A DNA stretch of 64,000 nucleotides, taken from contig JAUQZE010000023.1 in the NCBI GenBank assembly GCA_030587365.1, positions 1 to 64,000 of the forward strand, written 5' to 3'. The translations under genes were made by a program, and so were the position numbers. Below the pieces are notes generated by a model. The model worked only from the letters and a program-made list of their open reading frames with translations, had not been told where the DNA came from and ran no database searches. Source of the DNA: Candidatus Freyarchaeota archaeon (GTDB lineage: Archaea > Asgardarchaeota > Jordiarchaeia > Jordiarchaeales > Jordiarchaeaceae). Of this stretch, positions 17,216 through 26,105 are shown one piece after another (the first letter of the stretch is position 1; the number at the start of each line of letters is the position of its first letter).

Positions 17216-17952
17216 CTTTTATGTTGAGGAGATTGGCTTTTTTTTTATCGTTTTTAGTAAATCGAAACGAAACCAACTTAATCTATCATTATTAAATTAT
17301 GCTTTTTATTTTTTTGTTAGCATCGGCTAGCTCCAACTAACTAGGAGTTTATTCAGAGGAGTTCTCCCATCTTTCGGTTTATGATTCTCCTGTCTTTTTT
17401 CGGAAAGGGAACTAAACCGTCCAGAGATTATTCTTTATTCACTGAATTCATACTCTAGTTTCAAGCCAAAGCCCAAGGTATGTGAGGATGATCTATCTTA
17501 TATAACATTTTAAAATGTAAATTATGTAGCAGGGCGCACCCCTCTGGTTTCGCAATCATTCCTATCTATCTGTGGTTGGTCTAGTGGCGTAAAATAGTCT
17601 AGGGAAAAGATTCTGGAAAATTAATCCACACTGTAAGTTTAAGGAACTCAGAGTGGGCGTATTTTGGATAAGGTGGAGGGAGTGTTGCAAGCGGTTAGGG
17701 GTGCGGTGAAGAATACGGCTAAATCATGTGCAAGAAGCGCTTCCGTTAAGGGTGCTAGCGTAAAGGAAAACACAAGGTGATTCATTAGAGCAAGTTTTTT
17801 TCGTCTCAGTGTGCCTTTGTATTTGTCCACCCCTTCAAGCCTATAAAGCGAGAACCTAATTTAAATGATTGCCTCGAAAACCAAGTTAATATGTTAAAGA
17901 TTCCTAATAAAACGAGAATAAGTTTTAATGCTAGGGTAAAGGAGGTTGGAGA
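17079..17952. other. Intergenic stretch, 874 bases, with duplicated promoter segment
   Basis: Bases 17079-17215 are a diverged copy of 32405-32545, the upstream region of another OB-like repeat gene, and must carry the promoter of the gene at 15762-17078. The rest is AT-rich. A 39-codon plus-strand frame from TTG 17664 (start LDKVEGVLQAVRGAVKNTAK) and a 60-codon frame opposite it are too short to trust. The right end holds the ribosome site AAGGAGG of the next gene. Confidence 0.5.
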
Positions 17953-18690
17953 ATGTCTAGGAGAGCGTTGCTAACTGGTGTAGTTGGAGGAATAATAGGA
18001 GCGATAACCGCAGCTTTAGGGGTAATATGGAGCTTAGTTTACAAAGGTAGTTTCCCAATACCAGTTTATGGGGGGATTTTAAGTGTACCACTTTATGCAG
18101 GGTTCGTCTTAATTCCTTTTTTAATTGTGTTTGAACCTTATGCATATGGTTCTTTGTTCGGCATTTTCTCATTTGTGCTGGCTATATTTCTCATCGTGAC
18201 CTGTATTCTTATCTGTGTTGGTTTCTATGGTACACACAAAATTGGGGGAGGGGCTATGGGTAAGGCGGGCCTTATCTTTAGCATTTTAGGAATCACGTCG
18301 GGAGCTTTGCTTATCCTTATAGGATATCTAACACCCACATTTGAGACAAAACTCTATACCTGGTTGGGGCTGACTGAAGCTTCTCCTAGTTGGACGTTTT
18401 ATCTTGCGTTTAAGCCAAATTGGTTAATGTTCGGCACAGGTTTAATTGCGCTTTGTATTACCTTCATCCTGCTTGGTGTAGCTAGTATATCCGTACGTGA
18501 AGTGACCGAAAAGCCCTCGGCTTTATATGCTGCAGGAATTCTGAGCATTTTAGGTGCGGTAGCTTTCATTATAGGTGGTATAGTTGGCATTATTGTGAGC
18601 AATATCACTATTGCCTTTATTGGCTTCGGACTGATATTCGTAGCATTCATTCTTTGGACTGTGGTTTTCTATTCCTCCCGTAACCTGTAA
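17953..18690 (+). CDS. Multi-pass membrane protein, unknown function
   Basis: 245 residues with about six hydrophobic helices (first near residues 8-30, last near 215-240) and short loops. It resembles the minus-strand protein at 39193-39921: both have a GFYxxxK turn after the third helix and an ILLGxxxxxVR segment followed by AGILxIxGxxxFI. I know no function for this pair. ATG at 17953 is preceded by AAGGAGG. It is flanked by long spacers and looks monocistronic; a T-rich tract follows the stop. Confidence 0.7.
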   Translation: MSRRALLTGVVGGIIGAITAALGVIWSLVYKGSFPIPVYGGILSVPLYAGFVLIPFLIVFEPYAYGSLFGIFSFVLAIFLIVTCILICVGFYGTHKIGGGAMGKAGLIFSILGITSGALLILIGYLTPTFETKLYTWLGLTEASPSWTFYLAFKPNWLMFGTGLIALCITFILLGVASISVREVTEKPSALYAAGILSILGAVAFIIGGIVGIIVSNITIAFIGFGLIFVAFILWTVVFYSSRNL

Positions 18691-18717
18691 TCGATGGAAA
18701 AAATGCAAACAAAACAT

Positions 18718-18740
18718 TCCTTTTTTCTTTTTTTATATTT
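18718..18740 (+). terminator. T-rich termination tract
   Basis: Runs of T (six, then seven) 28-50 bases after the stop of the membrane protein gene, typical of intrinsic termination in archaea. Confidence 0.4.
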
Positions 18741-18800
18741 AATCCCTAGTAGTTATTAGAATTTAAATATGGTTTAGAACTTTTACTGACGCTTTGAATG

Positions 18801-20324
18801 TTACGGGATTAGGACTTTTGGAAGTTTTTCTGCTTCTTCTCTGGTTTTGATTTTTTCTTGGTTGCCGCTGAAGATGATTTCGTGTATTAGTTTTGTGTAG
18901 AGTTTATTGTTGAGTATTGTTTTCTGCGGCGTCCCTTCCTTGTAGTCTTCCTCCACTTGGAGTAATTTCCCTGTAACATTGCAGACATTCAAATATTCTC
19001 CTGCTTCATCCTTTCTCTTGGCAACAACTATGACTTCATTAACTTGTGATGCTGTGACCTTCTCGCGGGAAAGGTTTATAACGAAGCTTTCTGAGTCCAC
19101 TCCGAAATCGGAGGAGAGTAATACATCGTAAGTAACGTAGGTTAGCTTTTTTCCCCCAATCAGGGAGGATGTTCTCTGTGACAAGTTTTTGAGGAACGCA
19201 TCTGCGTGCTCGTAGCCTACTCGGTAAAGTTTCCCGTTTTTTGGAGTTTTCCCTCCTTCGATGGGTGATACTATGAATGGTTTAATTATTGATAGAAGGT
19301 TTCCTGCGAGGATGCGCTGTATGTCCTGGGGGGTTCCTCCTATTTGGTCTCGGAACTCTTTTGTGAAGAGGTAGGTGAGGAAGTCTGTGGCTTGGGGGAT
19401 GCTGAAGTAGTTGTAGTCTGTTCCGAATACGATTTTGCTTGACCAGTTGGGGACATGGCTCTTCATCTTTTTGAAAAAGAGGGGAACGTCGTACGCTCTC
19501 ACTCCGGAGGTTTCAGCGTAGATGTTGGGGTCTTTGAAGAATTCGTAGAGTTCGTCCTTTGAGTACTCCATTCCCGAGTGTCCTATTATTATGGCGAAGT
19601 CGCTGCTTCCTATTTCTTCTCTGACTTCTTGTGTTAGTCGGTATATGTCCTCGGCTGTGCTTTGGTATCGGCAGTCGAAGAGGACGGGCAGGCCGAGTCT
19701 GGCTGCTGTGGCTACGACTTTTTTCACGTTGTCGGAATGCATCTCGTTTAGGAACTTTTGTGATATGGGGTGAAGCTTTAATCCTCTCGCTCTCTGGCGA
19801 CTGCACCTTATTAGTTCCTGAACAGCTTTGTCTCCGTCGTGGGGGTCGACTCTCACGAAGCCGAACATTCTCAGAGAGTAGGGGAGAACGGTTGCTCGGC
19901 TCAGAACCCTGTCGTTTGGAATCTGGAAGCTTGGGCTGGTCTTAAAGGCTGAGGTGTCGTTGAAGGGGAATGCTACAAACTGGTCAACAGTCCAGCCTAT
20001 GCTTCGAGCATCGGGGGTGTTTTCGAAAAGCATGTCCAGTAAAGTTGGGGGTTTGGTGAAAGGTTTTGTGGGGGAAAAACAGTATCCGTTAGGATTTATC
20101 TTCATAGCATTAATAATCTCAAACTGGAGCCTCTGATAAAAATCTATAGTTAGTTTTGGACTGTTTTCTCTGTAGGCTTTCCTTCCATACTCTAAGACCT
20201 CCTCTTTGCCGATGTGGGTGTGAGCATCAGCAACGTAGAAGCCCACAGTCCTTCTTGAGGCATCCGGTTCACTTTGCAGACCGCCGTTGACTTTGGCTTC
20301 ATCTGTAAGTTCCAGAAAAAGCAA
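18801..20324 (-). CDS. Amidohydrolase (TIM-barrel metal-dependent hydrolase) with extra C-terminal domain
   Basis: 507 residues. The first ~370 carry the amidohydrolase-2 metal-site pattern: ADAHTHIGK (HxH, residue about 34), GLKLHP (about 178), IIGHSG (about 227) and FGTDYN (about 282). The C-terminal ~140 residues, after KTPKNGKLYRVGYEH, are a mixed alpha-beta segment that I do not recognise and that the second amidohydrolase of the window (32720-33676) lacks. The family hydrolyses or decarboxylates small cyclic or amide substrates. TTG at 20324 is the start because AAGGAG lies eight bases before it. Confidence 0.8.
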   Translation of the reverse strand: MLFLELTDEAKVNGGLQSEPDASRRTVGFYVADAHTHIGKEEVLEYGRKAYRENSPKLTIDFYQRLQFEIINAMKINPNGYCFSPTKPFTKPPTLLDMLFENTPDARSIGWTVDQFVAFPFNDTSAFKTSPSFQIPNDRVLSRATVLPYSLRMFGFVRVDPHDGDKAVQELIRCSRQRARGLKLHPISQKFLNEMHSDNVKKVVATAARLGLPVLFDCRYQSTAEDIYRLTQEVREEIGSSDFAIIIGHSGMEYSKDELYEFFKDPNIYAETSGVRAYDVPLFFKKMKSHVPNWSSKIVFGTDYNYFSIPQATDFLTYLFTKEFRDQIGGTPQDIQRILAGNLLSIIKPFIVSPIEGGKTPKNGKLYRVGYEHADAFLKNLSQRTSSLIGGKKLTYVTYDVLLSSDFGVDSESFVINLSREKVTASQVNEVIVVAKRKDEAGEYLNVCNVTGKLLQVEEDYKEGTPQKTILNNKLYTKLIHEIIFSGNQEKIKTREEAEKLPKVLIP

Positions 20325-20525
20325 GATTACAACTCCTTGTTAACATTAAGGAACCTATAGAATAAAGAAAGGAAAAGCCTCCTATTGAACCTTGCCATCA
20401 AACGTCTTTTATACAGGGTTTCGCTTTATCAGAGACATATTTCATAGGGGTGAGGGAGTGGTCGATTCTTGCTAGGCACAAGGCTTTTTACCCTAAATTA
20501 TGGTAAATTGTTAGGAGATGGTTTA

Positions 20526-20804
20526 ATGGTTAAAAAGAGGACGACTTATGAAGGTGTTCAGAGGGTTGATATAACCTTAGAAAATGTTAATTGGAGGATA
20601 ATGGTAATAATGTTCCCAGAAGAGTCGGGTAAGAAGGAAGAGCGTATAATTACCGAAGAGGTCGCGAATCAGGTGACGGTTAATGGTTGCCGTGTCAAGT
20701 TTGTTGGCAAGAAGGCAAGCATTGACTCACCTGAAGGAAAAATGAGAATAGCCATCGACCATGACCTGACCGATAACATAAAAACTGTAGAAATCACTAC
20801 ATAA
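20526..20804 (+). CDS. Small beta-rich protein, unknown function
   Basis: 92 residues from ATG 20526, chosen over an earlier TTG at 20469 because TTAGGAGATGG stands just upstream. The sequence alternates short strands (DITLENVNWRIMVIMF, QVTVNGCRVKFVGKKASIDS, MRIAIDHDL) and reads like a small beta sandwich or OB-like fold. No family recognised. It precedes the coiled-coil gene at 20945 by 140 bases in the same direction. Confidence 0.55.
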   Translation: MVKKRTTYEGVQRVDITLENVNWRIMVIMFPEESGKKEERIITEEVANQVTVNGCRVKFVGKKASIDSPEGKMRIAIDHDLTDNIKTVEITT

Positions 20805-20944
20805 ACCTCTTCCTATTCCTACTTGAAACCTTAGCCTCCCTTCTCAGAAGAACCGTGTTGGAGTTGGGATTTAGAGTTATTAGGTTCTTGCGCTTATGTA
20901 GGTTATTTTAGTGTCTTTAATATTCCGTTGGAAGTTGAAGTGTT

Positions 20945-22507
20945 ATGAAGTTTGATAGGATTTTTGCGGTTCCCTTTCTGCTGCCTCCCTCGGGGAGCTT
21001 GATAGCGTCTAAGGATTTGGATAGTGCGGAAACGGCGATCGCTTTAGTTTTGATTGAGCGGGAGAGGAAAAAGGAGGATGACTTGATTTCGATTTCTAGG
21101 TTTTCCTGTCCTCTCTGGATTCACCCACTGGATGAGAGTAATGCTCTGGTTTTTGATGGGAGTGACTTTTCATCCTCAAAGATTAATCTTCAGATCTTGG
21201 ATATTGATGTTCCCTTGAACCTAGAGAAGGGGGACTTTCTCTCCTTTGTTTCCAAGCTTGAAAAGTATGTAAAGATGGCGGTGGCTGGTTATCTGTCGAA
21301 GCCTAGTGGGGTGAAGTTGAGGGGGTGGCTGGGCGAGGATTTCACTTCAGAGATTAAGGATCTCCTGCCCAGACTTGAAGAGTGGACTAATGTGAAGCAG
21401 TTTGAGGTGATTGAGCCTTCCTACAAGATTGACAAGAAGTTCCTAGACGAAAGCGGCCTTGAATGGTTTCCTACCAGTGGTCTTATTGAAAGAGAGAAGC
21501 GGAAGCATAAGGCAACCCTGGAAATTATAGATGCACGAATCCAGTCCGCCTCTGAGCAATACCAAAGCCTCAAGCGTGATTACAAGGAAAAGGAAGCGGA
21601 GCTTAAATCAGAAGCCCAACAGGAGTTGGAGGAGGAGAAAGAGAAGAAAGAAAGACTAACTTCAAAGATTACGGAATCTAAACTTGAAAAAAAGATGCCC
21701 CGCCCGGGAACCACCATCGACAAGTTATTAAACGACATTTCAGAACACGCAGACACAGTTAGAACAATAGTTCAAACTGAAGATATCTACGAAATACTCG
21801 ATGAGATAAGTGATTTTAGGGACTCGATTGATGAGCTAAGAGATTTCCTAAGAGACCTTGAGAGAGAATACTTAGCTTATAAAAGGGAGGTAGACCGGTT
21901 CTACTCCGATAAGGATCGAGAGACACGGAGGATTGAAGCCGACTTCGAAAAGAGAGAGGATGAAATTGAGTCGAAACTTGAGGAGAACCTTGACAACCTG
22001 ATTTCCGAAATAGAGGATTACGAGGACGCCATCGAGAAAGCTAGATCCCTAAGAGAACAGTTAGTCACAGCCTTCCAAGACTGGAAGGAAAAAACTGAGA
22101 AAGCTGTAATAGAGTATGAGGGGTTAACCATCCCCCTGAAACGCTTACCAAGCGACCAGACCCTCCTAATTTTCGTACCCTTCTACGTGGCAGAGTACCG
22201 GAGGAAGCAGAGAAGAACCTATGAAGTGGTGTCCCCGGTAACCATAACCGAGAAGAAGCAGATAGTAAAACTAAAAGGAATTAGTAGACTGGCGCGTGAC
22301 TACCAGAACGAGATTGAGAGAGGTAAGGGAAACAAGAATTTTGAGGTGGGACTAAGAAACTACAACTATCTTCTAAATCCAGAAATCGCCCAAGAGTTCT
22401 CAAAGGGAATGAACCTACTTGAAAGACTAGAAATACTTGACTCAAACACAGCAACCAGAGTTAAAAACGCATACGACCAGCACTTCCGAATAAAACTAGA
22501 AGAATAA
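20945..22507 (+). CDS. Coiled-coil protein, unknown function
   Basis: 520 residues in three parts: an N-terminal alpha-beta domain (1-170, start MKFDRIFAVPFLLPPSGSL), a charged coiled-coil centre (about 180-400, rich in Glu/Lys/Arg heptads such as LEEEKEKKERLTSKI), and a C-terminal domain (400-520) with strands LTIPLKRLPSDQTLLIFVPF and YEVVSPVTIT. No nucleotide-binding or metal motif is visible. No signal peptide or membrane segment. The same-direction neighbour at 22803 is also an orphan and may belong with it. Confidence 0.7.
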   Translation: MKFDRIFAVPFLLPPSGSLIASKDLDSAETAIALVLIERERKKEDDLISISRFSCPLWIHPLDESNALVFDGSDFSSSKINLQILDIDVPLNLEKGDFLSFVSKLEKYVKMAVAGYLSKPSGVKLRGWLGEDFTSEIKDLLPRLEEWTNVKQFEVIEPSYKIDKKFLDESGLEWFPTSGLIEREKRKHKATLEIIDARIQSASEQYQSLKRDYKEKEAELKSEAQQELEEEKEKKERLTSKITESKLEKKMPRPGTTIDKLLNDISEHADTVRTIVQTEDIYEILDEISDFRDSIDELRDFLRDLEREYLAYKREVDRFYSDKDRETRRIEADFEKREDEIESKLEENLDNLISEIEDYEDAIEKARSLREQLVTAFQDWKEKTEKAVIEYEGLTIPLKRLPSDQTLLIFVPFYVAEYRRKQRRTYEVVSPVTITEKKQIVKLKGISRLARDYQNEIERGKGNKNFEVGLRNYNYLLNPEIAQEFSKGMNLLERLEILDSNTATRVKNAYDQHFRIKLEE

Positions 22508-22559
22508 ACCACTAAAAGGGGCGCGTAGATTCCATAATGACATTTGCTAAAGTATTTTA

Positions 22560-22660
22560 TACGATTTGAAGCGGGATGAGACCCGCAGCAGCGACTGAAT
22601 ATTAAGGGTAATCAGGGGAGCGAAACGAAAAGCCACTAAAAGGCCGTCTATAAACCAACT
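22560..22660 (+). ncRNA. Candidate structured RNA, unknown class
   Basis: Between two plus-strand genes lies a GC-rich island. It has a perfect five-base stem GCGGG/CCCGC around loop ATGAGA (22571-22586), then CTGA 13 bases later, and a purine-rich tail ending AAAAGCC. The element CCACTAAAAGG occurs once before it (22509) and once at its end (22633). The ATGA and CTGA pair recalls C/D box RNAs but does not fit the consensus well. Direction is assumed. Confidence 0.25.
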
Positions 22661-22802
22661 CCTTTTAACGGTAAGTGCTAAAATTTTTTAAAATCAGTGC
22701 TAAGAGATAAAGTTTTAAATGCTTGTTTTATCTTTTTTCCCATAAAATAAAGAGAAGGGAACCAAAATAAAAGAAGCAAAATTGGGTTTTTACTCACCCA
22801 CA

Positions 22803-23822
22803 ATGCATGAGCTTATTAATACGCTTATTGATAAAAAGAAGAAGGAGCACGATCTTTTATTCAATGATGTTAATAATTCTATCAAACCGAATTTTCCTAC
22901 AAGTATGATTAACTCTTACATGGATGTTCTTGGAAACAAAGACATGGTTGAGAACCTCTTAGATGGGGGATATGATTTGTTAGCGGTATCCGCTTTGCTC
23001 TCCAACATTGTTCTACTCAATGTTGTAAAGAGTAAAGTAGCGGATGTCATTAAAAAAGACCTCGAAGACAAAATAGTAGAAGCGGAGGAAAAGCTGGCCT
23101 TAGCAAAAATTTTACTGCATGACATCTATGGAAGGGTAAGATCCTACTTGGGTTTTGAATGGCTGATTTTCGCTTACACGTATTTTAAAGAAGCAGAAAC
23201 GAGTATCAATCTCATAAGGGCGAGAGACGAAAAAGATTCAGAGTTATTCTTTCACGCCTGTTTAGCAATAGAGCTGTGCAGTGTTTTCACAGATTTCGTG
23301 GGATTAATAAAAACCTTCGATGAGAAGAGAGAGAAGGCTCCCGACCTTAAAAAAGCGATGAAAGACTTTGCTTTCGAAATGATTCAGCAATCTGAATGCA
23401 CCCTGAAAACCGTGCAACCCGAGCACGTCAACAATCCCGATGAGGAAGCCCTACTAACAAAAACATTAAACTATCTAGTGCCAATAATGGAGAAAGCGTT
23501 CAAGGAGGAAGACTACCTAACAGCGATTGATACAGCCCAGACGGTCATCTACAATGCGGAGCTAATAAAAGCAGCATTTGTTCAAGCCCCCCCATCCTAC
23601 ATAAGAAGCCAGATATCGCAAAAGTTCATGGAATTCAACCAACTCATATCAATGACCAGAGAAAAAGGAAGATTCGACGCCATACTCCCAATATTCTACT
23701 ACGAAAAAGCAGCAGGACCACTGGGAGAACCCTCAAGAATGATCGCAAGCGCAAACCTATCCATGATACTAATAGGAGTGATGGAAAAAGAACTACGACC
23801 AACAGCAATGTTCACAACTTAA
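22803..23822 (+). CDS. Alpha-helical protein, unknown function
   Basis: 339 residues from ATG 22803; a TTG seven codons earlier is an alternative and neither has a clear ribosome site. A TATA-like TTTTAAATG lies near 22712. The sequence is almost wholly helical, with repeated helix pairs (FEWLIFAYTYFKEAETSINLI, EEDYLTAIDTAQTVIYNAELI) reminiscent of HEPN- or TPR-like helical bundles, but without a recognisable catalytic motif. No membrane segment. I do not recognise the family. Confidence 0.65.
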   Translation: MHELINTLIDKKKKEHDLLFNDVNNSIKPNFPTSMINSYMDVLGNKDMVENLLDGGYDLLAVSALLSNIVLLNVVKSKVADVIKKDLEDKIVEAEEKLALAKILLHDIYGRVRSYLGFEWLIFAYTYFKEAETSINLIRARDEKDSELFFHACLAIELCSVFTDFVGLIKTFDEKREKAPDLKKAMKDFAFEMIQQSECTLKTVQPEHVNNPDEEALLTKTLNYLVPIMEKAFKEEDYLTAIDTAQTVIYNAELIKAAFVQAPPSYIRSQISQKFMEFNQLISMTREKGRFDAILPIFYYEKAAGPLGEPSRMIASANLSMILIGVMEKELRPTAMFTT

Positions 23823-23996
23823 CCCAAAAAATAACCATCTTTTTTTAAAAATAATAATTGGAGGAAGAAAGAGTTTTCAAACTCTCAATAATGTTGAGGC
23901 TGAGAAGCATCCGCCAAGGCTTTTGATTTCCGGAGAAAAAAATTAAAGAAAAGATGGTTATTACCTAGATTGCTACAATAAAGAGAGAGCTGAGGG

Positions 23997-24806
23997 TTAG
24001 GTTTCTTTGAAGAGTTTCTTGAACCACGGTGGCGTGGTGTAACCCACGAATGCTAGTATCGATGCGAGGAATAATATAGTCCAAGCTACGAATAAGAAGG
24101 GCGTCCATCTTCCAGTCAACCTGTCGACCGTCATGAAGACGAAGAACAGGGAGAGGAAAATGTTTGAGGACACTATCATTGCGAAGCCGTACTTATAGCT
24201 CCTCTTCTTCGCCAGTCTCATGGCTTTGAATGAAAAGTAGCCGAGGATGACGTATGTTGCGAGACTGAGAAACATCACAGCAGCCCAGTTAATCAGAGGA
24301 TCCCAAAAGAGGAAGAAGAAGACTACAAGAGAGGCGGTGACTACTCCGAAGGGTATAAGGTATTTTCTTTTTTGAATGAACGACTCCTCCGTAAAAGCGA
24401 AGAGGAAAAGGTCTGCGACAGCAACTAACATAAAAGTTATATTCCACTTGAAGAAGAGCCGAGCAGTGTACGAAACCAGGTACTGCAAGAGAATTCCAGT
24501 CAGCTCCTCGAAATAGAATAATCGGCTCACCTGACTGGCAACATAAAATATAGGAGACAGGTCTAAGACCAACAAGCCAAAGTACTCTACGTGTTGGTAG
24601 TAGCCATACGCCGTTGTAATCACAGCCAAGCCGTACAGCACGTAGCCGGCGAACAGAAAAAAGATAGCAGCACCTCTTTTCGCACGGAAACGTAGCAAAA
24701 AGTAAGCCGACACCGCGAAAAACAAGAAACCAATCAAGTAACCATACCAAATCAGCGAGTACAAGAAATCCAAGCTGAACAAATCGCTTTCCTCTAGTTT
24801 ATTCAT
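23997..24806 (-). CDS. Seven-helix membrane protein, unknown function
   Basis: 269 residues with about seven hydrophobic helices; the first spans roughly residues 13-38 (FLYSLIWYGYLIGFLFFAVS) and the C-terminus is short and basic (WFKKLFKET). The layout recalls the 7TM sensor modules found at the N-terminus of archaeal histidine kinases, but no kinase follows. A TATA-like CATATATTAA at 24841-24850 would start a very short leader to the ATG at 24806. Confidence 0.7.
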   Translation of the reverse strand: MNKLEESDLFSLDFLYSLIWYGYLIGFLFFAVSAYFLLRFRAKRGAAIFFLFAGYVLYGLAVITTAYGYYQHVEYFGLLVLDLSPIFYVASQVSRLFYFEELTGILLQYLVSYTARLFFKWNITFMLVAVADLFLFAFTEESFIQKRKYLIPFGVVTASLVVFFFLFWDPLINWAAVMFLSLATYVILGYFSFKAMRLAKKRSYKYGFAMIVSSNIFLSLFFVFMTVDRLTGRWTPFLFVAWTILFLASILAFVGYTTPPWFKKLFKET

Positions 24807-25011
24807 TTTAATGTTCTATATTTAATATATAACAAAAGTACATATATTAATGTAATTCCATAAAATGATGATTAACTAAAAAATTGCAGATAAAAAAAAT
24901 GCAAATAAAAAATATTTTCAATGCAAGTTGCTGAGTTATTGCTAATACCGCGCCGAGGGATGCAAAAGGTCTTCGTTTCCGACAGTGTTAAAAAGTGGAT
25001 GTTGTGCGAGT

Positions 25012-25719
25012 TTATAGTTTGGCTCCACACTCGCCACAGAATTTGGTTCCTGCGGGGTTTGATGCTCCACACTTTGGGCATTTACCCATTGCAAGTGATG
25101 CTCCACAATTCTGACAGAACTTACCCGAGCCAGCTGGTTTGCCGCATTGAGGACAAAGGGTTTGTTTTGACTCAATTTTGCCAGTGAAAATATCAGCTTT
25201 ACTAGCCTTTTCCCATATCTGATCCTTAGCTCTTTGTGCCTTTGCAGCTGCCACCTCAGTGGCTACGCTTGGCGCGTCATCGGTGCAAAGCCCTTCCTCC
25301 GAGTTCCAATCGTTTTCGCAGACCCACTTATGACATCGTGGGCAGCGCTGGAATTTGGCCTTAGCCTCATTTACTGCAGCATCGAAAGCTGCTTGATGCT
25401 CTTTGTGCCATGCGGGAGACATACCCTGGAATCTCTCGGAAATTATGTCCGGAGTATCGTAAGCTGCTCTTTCCGCTATGTTAGCCGCCTCCGCCACTTC
25501 AGACATACCTTTTAAACCAGCTATGCCTGCTCCTATACTTGCCCCGACACCCGCAGCTCTTCCAAGACCACGCAATAATGCTCCTTTCTTGTAGGTTTTA
25601 GATGCTATGAATTCGGATTTGTAACCGGAGTCACAGATGTCGCAGTAGAACGTGAACTGAAAACCTGCCTCAGTGCTATTGTCGCTCATATTTCGGGTAA
25701 ATGATTGCATTTTTACCAT
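25012..25719 (-). CDS. Zinc-ribbon protein with glycine-rich hydrophobic segment
   Basis: 235 residues. N-terminal CDICDSGY pair (about residue 24), a Gly/Ala-rich stretch GLGRAAGVGASIGAGIAGLKG (about 50-70) like those of glycine-zipper proteins, a middle ribbon CPRCHKWVCENDW, and two C-terminal double ribbons (CPQCGKP...CQNCGA and CPKCGA...CGECGA). It is the last gene of a three-gene set and its ATG overlaps by one base the stop of the upstream zinc-ribbon gene; AAGGAGG supports the start. Probably a protein-protein or nucleic-acid binding adaptor. Confidence 0.75.
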   Translation of the reverse strand: MVKMQSFTRNMSDNSTEAGFQFTFYCDICDSGYKSEFIASKTYKKGALLRGLGRAAGVGASIGAGIAGLKGMSEVAEAANIAERAAYDTPDIISERFQGMSPAWHKEHQAAFDAAVNEAKAKFQRCPRCHKWVCENDWNSEEGLCTDDAPSVATEVAAAKAQRAKDQIWEKASKADIFTGKIESKQTLCPQCGKPAGSGKFCQNCGASLAMGKCPKCGASNPAGTKFCGECGAKL

Positions 25720-26069
25720 TACTTCTTACCTCCTTTCTTAATCTTTGGTAGTGATTTACCGCAATTTAAACATTTCTCACCCAGCCGTGGTTGTACCAAT
25801 TTACACTTTTCACAAGTAACTGACAGTAGTTCACCGCAGTGTTCGCAGTAGTCTCCAAAGCCTGTTTTCTGCTTGCAGAACGGGCAAACCATTTGCAAGG
25901 ATAATCCACAGTTGTTACACTTTATCCAACCTCTCTCGACCGGGTTGCGACACTTTGGGCACCTTAACGGCCCCACCGGATTTACCTTCCCACAAAACGG
26001 ACAAGCAACGGAGTCCAAGGGAATTAATTTGCCGCAGTAATTACACGCATGCTTATACCCTATTGTCAT
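25719..26069 (-). CDS. Multiple zinc-ribbon protein
   Basis: 116 residues made of about four to five short CxxC ribbons: CNYCGK, CPFCGK, CPKCRN, CNNCGL, CPFCKQ, CEHCGE, CEKCK and CLNCGK, i.e. a small all-zinc-ribbon adaptor. The ATG at 26069 follows AAGGAGG. It starts 36 bases after the PH-like gene and overlaps the next zinc-ribbon gene, so the three form an operon. Confidence 0.8.
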   Translation of the reverse strand: MTIGYKHACNYCGKLIPLDSVACPFCGKVNPVGPLRCPKCRNPVERGWIKCNNCGLSLQMVCPFCKQKTGFGDYCEHCGELLSVTCEKCKLVQPRLGEKCLNCGKSLPKIKKGGKK

Positions 26070-26105
26070 GATTTAACCTCCTTCTTTCATGTAATTGCTT
26101 ATCTT

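Noticed and set aside
17648..17830. 60-codon minus-strand frame and a 39-codon plus-strand frame
   Set aside because: Both are short, overlap on opposite strands and have no supporting promoter or ribosome site.
22571..22586. C/D box snoRNA reading of the hairpin
   Set aside because: The putative C box departs from the consensus and no second box pair is present.
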